Assembly (NCBI GenBank): GCA_947371915.1
Contig: CANBRM010000014.1
Location: 1 to 38,824 of the forward strand
Length of the DNA: 38,824 nucleotides
Origin: Comamonadaceae bacterium
GTDB lineage: Bacteria > Pseudomonadota > Gammaproteobacteria > Burkholderiales > Burkholderiaceae_C
Reading direction: 5' to 3'
The notes below the pieces were generated by a model. The model was not told the origin of the DNA, searched no databases, and saw only the letters and a program-made list of their open reading frames with translations. Positions 32,407 to 38,824 of the stretch are shown here, piece after piece. Numbering within the stretch: the stretch's first letter is position 1; each line of letters begins with the position of its first letter. The position numbers and the translations under genes were made by a program.

Positions 32407-33216
32407 TTAAGGTTTGTCGCGCAAAAACGCCGTGATCAATGCCAGCGTCTGCGCCGGCTGATCGCGGTGCGGCGAATGGCCACAGGCGGGCAGGGCGTGT
32501 CGCTGAATTTCTGAGCTGGGCGCAATCTCTTCAATTTGCGCCAAGGTGCCGTAGGCGTCGTTCACGCCTTGCAAGGCCAACACGGGGCAGGAGATGGCTT
32601 GGCATTCAGTCCGAATGTCAAAGTTTCGAAAACCGGGCGACAGCCACACGTCGTTCCATTGCCAAAACGCGGTGTCGACGTGGGCATGAAATTTAGCCAA
32701 GCGTTCGCGTAAGCGGCCACCCTGGGGCGTGCTGTCTAAAAACGCCGCACGCGCGGCTTGAATGGCTTGGATGGACACCGCCTCCACCTTCACATGCGGT
32801 GCCATGACGATGCACGCGCTCAAGGTGTGGCGTGCCGCGTGCAGCAACGCGATGGTGCCGCCGTCGGAGTGGCCCAGCAAGACGGGCGCTTGAATGTGCA
32901 ATGCTGCCAACAGTTCAGGTAGCACGCTCCAAGCTTGGTGGTGCATGTAATGGGGTGGCAAGGCGTTGGCCCCACGCACATCGGCGATGTCCTCCGACTG
33001 GCCGTAGCCCCGCCTTGAAAACACAACACCCGAACGCCCCGTGGCGTGACAGACCTGTTCGGGCCAAAAACCTTCGCGGCTGCGCCACATCGCGACCGAG
33101 CCCAAGCCTTCGTGCAAAAACACCAACGGCGCGCGTGCAGGACGGCCCTCGGTGGGGCGAAGGGCGGGGATGTGCACCACTTCAAGGCGTGAATCTTTGC
33201 GCTGCATCAAATTCAT
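32407..33216 (-). CDS. alpha/beta hydrolase
   Basis: A 269-residue alpha/beta hydrolase with LVFLHEGLGSVAMW (oxyanion HEG), the YGQSE strand region typical of the family, nucleophile elbow GHSDGG (Ser at about 116), acid in LALQGVNDAYGT and histidine in ACGHSPHRDQP. The EGLGS and GHSDGG variants recall the group of bacterial alpha/beta hydrolases annotated near aromatic degradation genes, but the substrate cannot be assigned. The ATG at 33216 is preferred to a GTG two codons earlier. It is divergent from the beta-propeller gene. Confidence 0.88.
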   Translation of the reverse strand: MNLMQRKDSRLEVVHIPALRPTEGRPARAPLVFLHEGLGSVAMWRSREGFWPEQVCHATGRSGVVFSRRGYGQSEDIADVRGANALPPHYMHHQAWSVLPELLAALHIQAPVLLGHSDGGTIALLHAARHTLSACIVMAPHVKVEAVSIQAIQAARAAFLDSTPQGGRLRERLAKFHAHVDTAFWQWNDVWLSPGFRNFDIRTECQAISCPVLALQGVNDAYGTLAQIEEIAPSSEIQRHALPACGHSPHRDQPAQTLALITAFLRDKP

Positions 33217-33298
33217 CGTCACATCGTAAGCCGTTGTCTAAGTGGGGCACAGGCGCGCTCGTTACACTTGAGACACGTTTTTCAAAGGTGTTTCCCCC

Positions 33299-34279
33299 GT
33301 GATTTTGTTTCAACGCGTGACGCAGGCCCTCGCAGCCGCACTGGTTTTGGCTTGTTTTTCTGCACAAGCTGCCAACCCGATTTTTGTGCTCAATTCACAA
33401 GACGCCAACGTCAGCGTGATTGACCCCTCCACGTGGAAAGAAACCCACCGCATCGCGACCGGCAAAGAGCCGCACCACCTCTATCTCACGCCCGACGAAA
33501 AATCGGTCATCGTGGCCAATGCGGGCAGCGACTCGCTCACTTTCATCGACCCCCGCACGGCACAAGTGCAGCACATGATTCGCGGCACTTTGGACCCGTA
33601 TCAGCTGCGTTTTTCGCCCGATATGAAGTGGTTTGTGACGGTGGCCAACCGCCTCAACCACATCGACATTTACCGCTGGGACGGCCAAGTGCTGACTTTG
33701 GCCAAGCGCATTCCGTCGGGCAAAACGCCCAGCCACATTTGGATTGACACCAAAAGCACCACTGCCTACGCCACCATGCAAGACAGCAATGAGTTGGTCG
33801 CGGTGGACTTGGCCACCCAAACTCTGAAATGGCGCGTCAAAACAGGCCAAATGCCCGCCGACGTGTTTGGCACGCCCGATGACAAGCACCTCTTGGTCGG
33901 TTTGACAGGTGACGACCATGTGGAGGTGTACGACGTCACCGGCCCGCAAGCCAAGCTGGTCAAAACCATTCCAACCGGTCAAGGCGCACATGCCTTCCGC
34001 GCTATGGGCGATGGCCGCCATGTGTTCGTGGGCAACCGCGTGGCCAACACCATCAACAAGATCGACTACACCACCTTGACCTCGGTGGCGCAGTTCAAAG
34101 CACCGGGCGGTCCTGACTGCATGGAAGTCACGGCCGATGGCAAGTTGCTGCTGGTGTCTTCGCGTTGGATCAAAAAAGTCAGCGTGATTGACTTGAGCAA
34201 CGGCCAGTTGTTGCGCCAAGTGAACGTGGGCAAATCGCCGCACGGCATTTGGACCTTGGACCACGCCAAGCGTTTTTAA
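33299..34279 (+). CDS. exported YVTN/beta-propeller protein (GTG start)
   Basis: A 326-residue protein with a signal peptide (MILFQRVTQALAAALVLACFSAQA) followed by a seven-bladed propeller. Repeated blades have the pattern VIDPSTWKETHRIATGKEPHHLYLTPDEKSVIVAN, and each ends in a variant of the YVTN/VAN turn. The family includes YncE-like surface or periplasmic proteins and cytochrome d1-like propellers; no haem-binding site is visible. Translation starts at GTG 33299 with AAAGG at 33284-33288. It leads a packed run of genes (deacetylase, hydroxylase, EI24 protein) and ends five bases before the deacetylase start. Confidence 0.88.
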   Translation: MILFQRVTQALAAALVLACFSAQAANPIFVLNSQDANVSVIDPSTWKETHRIATGKEPHHLYLTPDEKSVIVANAGSDSLTFIDPRTAQVQHMIRGTLDPYQLRFSPDMKWFVTVANRLNHIDIYRWDGQVLTLAKRIPSGKTPSHIWIDTKSTTAYATMQDSNELVAVDLATQTLKWRVKTGQMPADVFGTPDDKHLLVGLTGDDHVEVYDVTGPQAKLVKTIPTGQGAHAFRAMGDGRHVFVGNRVANTINKIDYTTLTSVAQFKAPGGPDCMEVTADGKLLLVSSRWIKKVSVIDLSNGQLLRQVNVGKSPHGIWTLDHAKRF

Positions 34280-34284
34280 GCGCC

Positions 34285-35100
34285 ATGTTGTTTAACCAAG
34301 CCTTGCACCATGGCATGCCTAAGTTTGTGCGCCATGGGCTGTCGGGTTTTTTGGCCGTTTTGATGTCGGTCAGCGCGACCGCCCAAGCCGCCTCGCCTTG
34401 CAACAAACCGCTTTACCTCACGTTTGACACCGGCCACATGGGCGTGGCGCCTTTGATTGCCGAAGTGTTGCAGCGCCAAAACGTGAAGGTCACTTTCTTT
34501 GCAGCTAACGAGCCTACGCAAGAGGGCGATGGCACCTTGGGCGAGCATTGGGCGAGTTGGTGGCGCGCACGCGGCGCGGAAGGCCACGCGTTTGCCTCGC
34601 ACACGTATGACCATGTGTATTGGCGCGCCGATGCTGGGCACGGCACTTGGCAAATGCGCCCCAGCGCTGGGGCGAACAAAGGTAAAACCGAGGTGTGGAA
34701 CAGCCAGCGCTATTGCGCCGAATTGCAGCGCGCCAACACCCGTTTGCAGCAGGTGACGGGCCAAACCCCGCTGCCCTTGTTTCGTGCGCCTGGCGGCAAA
34801 ACCTCGCCCTCGTTGTTGGCTGCGGCCAAGCAATGCGGCTTTGGCCATGTCGGCTGGGCCGACGCAGGCTTCTTGGGCGACGAGTTGCCCAGCGACAAAT
34901 ATCCCAACGCTTTGCTGCTGCAACGCACCTTGAAAAACGTGCGCTCTGGCGACATCTTGATGGCGCATTTGGGCATTTGGTCGCGCCAAGACCCGTGGGC
35001 ACCCGCGGTGTTGGAGCCGCTGATTGAAGGCTTCAAAGCCAAAGGGTTTTGTTTCGCCACGCTGGCGGCGCATCCACAATTCAAGGCATGGACACACTGA
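34285..35100 (+). CDS. polysaccharide deacetylase-family protein (divergent NodB motif)
   Basis: A 271-residue exported protein (signal near residues 11-38, ending SATAQAAS) with a NodB fold. Motif 1 reads LTFDTGHMG, where standard enzymes have TFDDG: the catalytic aspartate remains but the metal-binding one is Thr. Motif 2 SHTYDH keeps the two zinc histidines, motif 3 is LFRAPGGKTSP and motif 5 is ILMAHLGIW. It may deacetylate an envelope polysaccharide or peptidoglycan, or have altered chemistry. ATG 34285 or 34315 are possible starts; the second gives a more standard signal peptide. Its 3' end overlaps the next gene by 13 bases. Confidence 0.85.
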   Translation: MLFNQALHHGMPKFVRHGLSGFLAVLMSVSATAQAASPCNKPLYLTFDTGHMGVAPLIAEVLQRQNVKVTFFAANEPTQEGDGTLGEHWASWWRARGAEGHAFASHTYDHVYWRADAGHGTWQMRPSAGANKGKTEVWNSQRYCAELQRANTRLQQVTGQTPLPLFRAPGGKTSPSLLAAAKQCGFGHVGWADAGFLGDELPSDKYPNALLLQRTLKNVRSGDILMAHLGIWSRQDPWAPAVLEPLIEGFKAKGFCFATLAAHPQFKAWTH

Positions 35101-36068
35101 CCGATCTGTTTGCCTCTGCACAAGCCGCCTTGTACGAAGGCCTGATGCAACCCTTGGCCTTTGCGCTGGGTCTGGGCAACCGCTTAGAAGACTTGTTCGA
35201 TGGCACGGGTTGGTTGCTGGTCGGTTTGCTGCAAATCGTGGTCATGGTGGTGGTCATTGGCCCGCTGCAGCGCTGGCGTCCTGCCGAGGCTGAAGGCCCA
35301 GCCCGTGCGGTGCGCACCGATGTGATTTACACCCTCATTCACCGCTTGGGGCTGTTTCGCATTGCTTTGTTTTTCACCATCGAGCCCTTGTTAGACGATG
35401 CGATGGGCGTGCTGCGCACTGAGGGCGTGGGCTCTTTCCATTTAGACAGCGTGTGGCCCGGCGTGACCGATGGCCCGTGGGCCAGCTTTTTGATCTATTG
35501 GCTGGCCTTTGACTTTTTGAACTACTGGCTGCACCGTGCCCAGCACCAGTGGCATTGGTGGTGGGCGCTGCATGCGGTTCACCACTCGCAGCGCCACATG
35601 ACGCAGTGGACCGATAACCGCAACCACCTGTTGGACGACCTCGTCGGTGCCGTGGTCTGGGTACTGGTCGCGCAAGTGGTGGGCATTGCGCCCAGCCAGT
35701 TTGTGGCCGTGGTGGCCCTCACGCAACTCAGTGAAAACTTCCAGCATGCCAATTTGCGGGTGAGTTTTGGCAAATGGGGCGAGCGCCTGTGGGTGAGTCC
35801 GCGGTTTCATCGGCTGCACCATGCCATTGGTTTAGGCCATGAAACTCAGCAAAACACAAAGGTGGTCTTGGGCGGCCACAACTTTGGCGTGCTGTTGCCT
35901 TGGTGGGACATGTTGTTTGGCACTGCCGATTTTTCAGAAAAATTCGAAGCCACAGGTATTCGCGATCAGGTTGAAAAGGGCGTTGATTACGGCGATGGTT
36001 TCTGGGCACAGCAGCGCTTAGGTCTGATGCGGTTGATGGCGGCTTTGAAGGGCAAAAGCGGGACTTGA
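35088..36068 (+). CDS. sterol desaturase/fatty acid hydroxylase-family membrane protein
   Basis: A 326-residue membrane protein with the di-iron histidine clusters of the fatty acid hydroxylase superfamily: YWLHRAQHQWHWWWALHAVHHSQRHMTQ (HxxxH and HxxHH) and, after a further hydrophobic region, PRFHRLHHAIG. Four or five membrane segments surround these, which matches the family topology. It would hydroxylate or desaturate a membrane lipid, but the substrate cannot be read. The ATG at 35088 overlaps the end of the deacetylase gene by 13 bases, so translation is coupled, and the next gene follows after 22 bases. Confidence 0.9.
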   Translation: MDTLTDLFASAQAALYEGLMQPLAFALGLGNRLEDLFDGTGWLLVGLLQIVVMVVVIGPLQRWRPAEAEGPARAVRTDVIYTLIHRLGLFRIALFFTIEPLLDDAMGVLRTEGVGSFHLDSVWPGVTDGPWASFLIYWLAFDFLNYWLHRAQHQWHWWWALHAVHHSQRHMTQWTDNRNHLLDDLVGAVVWVLVAQVVGIAPSQFVAVVALTQLSENFQHANLRVSFGKWGERLWVSPRFHRLHHAIGLGHETQQNTKVVLGGHNFGVLLPWWDMLFGTADFSEKFEATGIRDQVEKGVDYGDGFWAQQRLGLMRLMAALKGKSGT

Positions 36069-36090
36069 CCACCTCGGTTATGCTTTTCCA

Positions 36091-36969
36091 ATGCGATTGT
36101 TTTTAGATTCTTTTTGGCGCGCTCTGGCCTATTGCCTGATGCCGCGCGTGATGCTGCTGTCTTTGTTGCCCTTGGTCATGCTGTTGGCGGTGACGATGAG
36201 CTTGGGCTACTTTTACTGGCAGCCCACCCAAGACTGGGTGCGCGACATGTTGGCCTCTTGGCAAATGTTGCAAAGCATGATGGACTGGCTGCAAGCGCGT
36301 GGCGCGGGCGGCCTGCAAAGTGTGATGGTGCAGTTGGTCATCATCTTTGCCATCACGCCGGTTCTGGTCATCATCTCGCTCTTGGCCGTGTCGTTGATGA
36401 TGACGCCTGCGTTGCTGAACTTGGTGGTGGACCGTCGCTTTCAGCACCTGTCTCGCAAGCAAGGCGGCACCATGGTGAGCAGCTTGATGTGGACCCTGGG
36501 CTCCACCTTGGCCGCCGTGCTGGCCATGCTGATTTCACTGCCTTTATGGGTCGTACCGCCTTTGATGTTTGTGGTGCCACCCTTGATTTGGGGTTGGCTG
36601 AGCTACCGCGTGATGGTGTACGACGCGTTGCTGGCGCATGCCAGCCGTGAAGAGCGCCTCACGATTGGCCGCCGCCACCGTGGCTGGCTGTTGCTGATGG
36701 GCATGTTGACGGGCTACATGGGCGCTTTGCCAAGCATGGTGTGGGCATCGGGCGCTTTTTTTGCCGCTGCGTTTGTGCTGCTCGTTCCTTTGGCCATTTG
36801 GATTTACGCCTTGGTGTTCGCTTTCACCTCTTTGTGGTTCACACATTACAGCTTGGCGGCGTTGGAAAGTCTGAGGGCGGAGTCGGACTTTGTGGTGGTC
36901 GGCGCCTCAGAACCGCTGCCCGCGCTAGCATTGCCGGATGAACCACACGCCACACCCCCTGTCGTCTGA
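36091..36969 (+). CDS. EI24-domain membrane protein
   Basis: A 292-residue protein with six or so membrane segments and the EI24/CysZ-like layout: N-terminal FLDSFWRALAYCLMPRVMLLSLLPLVMLLAVTMSLGYFYW, then LVIIFAITPVLVIISLLAVSLMMTPALLNLVVDRRFQHL, then a C-terminal pair of helices. The sequence LLPLVMLLA and the conserved loop with TPALLNLVV fit the EI24 family found in Burkholderiales. Transport of sulphate as in CysZ is not implied. The last 32 bases overlap the start of the next gene, in a different frame. Confidence 0.85.
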   Translation: MRLFLDSFWRALAYCLMPRVMLLSLLPLVMLLAVTMSLGYFYWQPTQDWVRDMLASWQMLQSMMDWLQARGAGGLQSVMVQLVIIFAITPVLVIISLLAVSLMMTPALLNLVVDRRFQHLSRKQGGTMVSSLMWTLGSTLAAVLAMLISLPLWVVPPLMFVVPPLIWGWLSYRVMVYDALLAHASREERLTIGRRHRGWLLLMGMLTGYMGALPSMVWASGAFFAAAFVLLVPLAIWIYALVFAFTSLWFTHYSLAALESLRAESDFVVVGASEPLPALALPDEPHATPPVV

Positions 36970-37789
36970 GACGCGCCCCGAATTTGGTCTGATCATCGTC
37001 GGTGACGAAATCTTGTCTGGCAAACGCGCCGACAAGCACATGCCCAAAACCATTGAGTTGTTGTCCGCCCGCGGTCTTACGCTGGAGTGGGCCGATTACG
37101 TGGGCGATTCGCCCGAGCGCATCACACGCACTTTGGCCAGGGCTTTTGAGAGCAACAGCATTGTGTTTTCGTGCGGCGGCATCGGTGCCACGCCCGATGA
37201 CCACACCCGCCAATGTGCGGCGCGCGCTTTGGGCGTGGAGCTCGAGCTGCACCCGCAAGCCGAAGCCTTGATTCGCGAGCGCATGCAAGACACGGCCAAA
37301 GAGCAGGGCATTCCCTACGAGCCCGACCGCGCGGACAACGTGCACCGCCTCAACATGGGTGTGTTCCCCAAAGGGGCCAGCATCATCCCCAACCCCTACA
37401 ACAAGATTCCGGGTTTCAGCTGCCACGGCAAAGGCGGGGGCACGGTGCATTTCTTGCCCGGCTTTCCGGTCATGGCTTGGCCCATGATGGCTTGGGTGCT
37501 CGACACGCATTACCCGCATTTGTTCCAGCACGAGGCGTGGATTGAAAAGTCTGTGGTCGTGTATGGCTCGATGGAGGCCACGTTGACGCCTTTGATGGAA
37601 ACCTTGGAGCGCGAGCATGCGGGCATCAAGGTGTTCAGCTTGCCCAGCGTGGATCACCCCGTGCATGGCCGTCACATTGAATTGGGCGTGAAGGGCGCGC
37701 CTGAGCAAGTGGCATTGGCCTATCCCGCGTTGTTGGCAGGCTTGCAGCCGTTTGGCGTGCAATTAGGCCCCGAGTTGGTGCGGCCTTGA
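36938..37789 (+). CDS. CinA/MoaB-like molybdopterin-binding-domain protein
   Basis: A 283-residue protein with a MoCF-type (MogA/MoaB/CinA N-terminal) domain: FGLIIVGDEILSGKRADKHMPKTIELLSARGLTLEWADYVGDS, then IVFSCGGIGATPDDHTRQCAARALGV, the nucleotide-binding glycine motif. The stretch NMGVFPKGASIIPNPYNKIPGFSCHGKGGGTVHFLPGFPVMAWPMMAW continues the CinA-type domain. The C-terminal CinA amidase part is absent, so it belongs to the short, stand-alone class; its function is not established. It begins within the EI24 gene with no obvious ribosome site and is the last gene before glnA. Confidence 0.88.
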   Translation: MNHTPHPLSSETRPEFGLIIVGDEILSGKRADKHMPKTIELLSARGLTLEWADYVGDSPERITRTLARAFESNSIVFSCGGIGATPDDHTRQCAARALGVELELHPQAEALIRERMQDTAKEQGIPYEPDRADNVHRLNMGVFPKGASIIPNPYNKIPGFSCHGKGGGTVHFLPGFPVMAWPMMAWVLDTHYPHLFQHEAWIEKSVVVYGSMEATLTPLMETLEREHAGIKVFSLPSVDHPVHGRHIELGVKGAPEQVALAYPALLAGLQPFGVQLGPELVRP

Positions 37790-37792
37790 GGT

Positions 37793-37838
37793 TGCTTTGT
37801 ATTGGTGCATATTTGATGAATTGCACCAATATTGTGCG
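37793..37838 (+). promoter_or_regulatory. Two NtrC-like enhancer sites upstream of glnA
   Basis: TGCTTTGTATTGGTGCA (37793-37809) and TGCACCAATATTGTGCG (37822-37838) are two 17-base dyads close to the NtrC consensus TGCACCA-N3-TGGTGCA. They resemble the paired sites of enteric glnA and lie about 120-165 bases upstream of the sigma-54 promoter, a usual enhancer distance. Confidence 0.75.
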
Positions 37839-37956
37839 TTCTGTGGCTGCCTTTTTATGCTTCAAACCACACTCGCGGGCATGACTGAGCCCGAACTCAG
37901 TGCAAAATAAGCGGCTTGACGGGTGAAGCGATGGCTGGGCTGGGTCGTTCATGACT

Positions 37957-37972
37957 TGGCACAGAAACTGCA
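37957..37972 (+). promoter_or_regulatory. Sigma-54 promoter of glnA
   Basis: TGGCACAGAAACTGCA has the -24 GG (37958-37959) and -12 GC (37970-37971) with exactly ten bases between, matching the consensus TGGCAC-N5-TTGCA. Transcription would start near 37983, about 43 bases before the glnA ATG. With the NtrC-like sites this indicates nitrogen-regulated expression. Confidence 0.85.
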
Positions 37973-38025
37973 TCCTCAAATCTCGAAACACTTTTTAATC
38001 CAACCTACCCTAGCAGGAGAACTTG

Positions 38026-38824
38026 ATGGCCAAGACCGTCGCAGACGTAATCAAAATGGTGAAAGAGAACGAAGTCAAATTCGTGGACTTCCGTTTCACC
38101 GACACCCGTGGCAAATGGCAGCACATCACTGCGCCCGTGTCGCAGTTTGACGAAAGCAAGTTCGAAGAAGGTCAAGCGTTTGACGGTTCTTCTATCGCAG
38201 GTTGGAAAGGCATTGAAGCCTCTGACATGTTGTTGATGCCCGATCCCAACAGCGCCATCATCGACCCCTTCTTTGAAGAAGTCACTTTGGTTTTGATCTG
38301 CGACGTGATTGAGCCTACAGACGGCAAAGCCTACGAGCGTGACCCACGTTCGATCGCCAAGCGCGCTGAGTCTTTCCTCAAGCAGTCTGGCATTGGTGAC
38401 ACCGCCTACTTCGGTCCAGAGCCAGAGTTCTTCTTGTTCGACGAAGTGCGTTGGAGCACTGAGCCAAACAACACGTTCTACGCCATCAACGAATACGAAG
38501 CCCCTTGGAACAGCGGCGAGAAAATCGAAGGCGGTAACCGTGGTCACCGTAACCGCGTCAAAGGCGGCTACTTCCCCGTGCCTCCCGTCGATAGCACACA
38601 CGACATGCGCAGCGAAATGTCGTTGTTGCTCGAGTCCGTGGGCATTCCCGTCGAAGTGCACCACCACGAAGTGGCTGGCGCTGGCCAATGCGAAATCGGC
38701 ACCAAGTTCTCTACTTTGGTCGAGCGCGCTGACTGGACATTGCTGCAAAAGTATGTGATCCACAACGTGGCCAACGCTTACGGCAAAACTGCGACATTCA
38801 TGCCTAAGCCTTACGCTGGCGACA
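38026..38824 (+). CDS. glnA: glutamine synthetase type I, N-terminal 266 residues (runs off the window)
   Basis: Catalyses ATP-dependent synthesis of glutamine from glutamate and ammonia. The N-terminal beta-Grasp domain starts AKTVADVIKMVKENEVKFVDFRFTDTRGKWQHIT; the catalytic domain follows with DGSSIAGWKGIEASDM (the aspartate latch region), YFGPEPEFFLFD (first metal glutamates) and HHHEVAGAGQCEIGT (second metal site). AGGAG at 38015-38019 gives the ATG at 38026. The adenylylation tyrosine region and the C-terminus are beyond the window edge. Upstream sigma-54 and NtrC-like elements imply nitrogen control. Sequence style points to Comamonadaceae. Confidence 0.98.
   Translation, partial: MAKTVADVIKMVKENEVKFVDFRFTDTRGKWQHITAPVSQFDESKFEEGQAFDGSSIAGWKGIEASDMLLMPDPNSAIIDPFFEEVTLVLICDVIEPTDGKAYERDPRSIAKRAESFLKQSGIGDTAYFGPEPEFFLFDEVRWSTEPNNTFYAINEYEAPWNSGEKIEGGNRGHRNRVKGGYFPVPPVDSTHDMRSEMSLLLESVGIPVEVHHHEVAGAGQCEIGTKFSTLVERADWTLLQKYVIHNVANAYGKTATFMPKPYAGD

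Noticed and set aside
37847-37866. TGGCTGCC...ATGC as a second sigma-54 promoter
   Set aside because: The GG and GC elements are 12 bases apart rather than 10, so it does not fit; the site at 37957 is exact.
37884-37901. Inverted repeat ACTGAG/CTCAGT upstream of glnA
   Set aside because: The stem is six pairs with no T-run. It lies between the NtrC-like sites and the sigma-54 promoter and has no clear role.

Overview
The window looks like chromosomal DNA of a betaproteobacterium, most likely order Burkholderiales, family Comamonadaceae. This is inferred from moderately high-GC coding style, a Bug-family (TctC-like) solute receptor, a fused 5-oxoprolinase, a QueE with the CX14CX2C cluster motif reported from Burkholderia, and a glnA of Comamonadaceae type. 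About 38 protein genes are supported, nearly wall to wall. No rRNA, tRNA, CRISPR array or insertion sequence was seen.

Layout. 1-104 (-) is the start of a truncated alpha/beta hydrolase. 130-3699 (+) holds an acyl-CoA synthetase, an aldo/keto reductase and plsY, closed by a strong hairpin terminator. 3779-4486 holds a ParD-like/RelE-like toxin-antitoxin pair and a tiny reverse ORF. 4715-6973 is an array of integron-type gene cassettes: four ORFs, all on +, separated by sites with attC architecture (inverse and core boxes, paired L boxes with an unpaired base). No integrase is visible, so it is a cluster of attC sites lacking an integrase in this window. A second copy of the same hairpin terminator lies just after the array (7195-7222).

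7245-12574 (-) holds a MarR-type regulator, 5-oxoprolinase and an old yellow enzyme, divergent from a TRAP transporter (12720-15588, +) across a perfect inverted repeat that is a likely operator. 15604-17959 (-) holds a YegD-like Hsp70 and the queuosine precursor genes queD and queE. 18096-19687 holds a periplasmic amino-acid-type binding protein and a HAD phosphatase. 19797-25312 (+) is a complete ugpBAECQ operon for glycerol-3-phosphate/glycerophosphodiester uptake plus a UPF0126/TRIC-like channel.

25348-29440 (-) is a probable aromatic-acid catabolic operon: flavin monooxygenase, a fumarylacetoacetase-family protein with a Tat/lipoprotein-like signal, a LigW-like decarboxylase and a Bug receptor. 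It diverges from a MarR regulator followed by a GST (29536-30652). 30694-33216 holds two alpha/beta hydrolases and an RsuA-family pseudouridine synthase. 33299-37789 (+) is a tightly packed envelope-type cluster: beta-propeller, divergent polysaccharide deacetylase, fatty acid hydroxylase-family membrane protein, EI24 protein and a CinA/MoaB-like protein. The window ends inside glnA, preceded by two NtrC-like sites and a textbook sigma-54 promoter.

The most unusual parts are the integrase-less cassette array with a HEPN/Abi-like zinc-ribbon protein, the catabolic operon with an exported FAH-family enzyme, and the QueD that lacks its usual catalytic cysteine.
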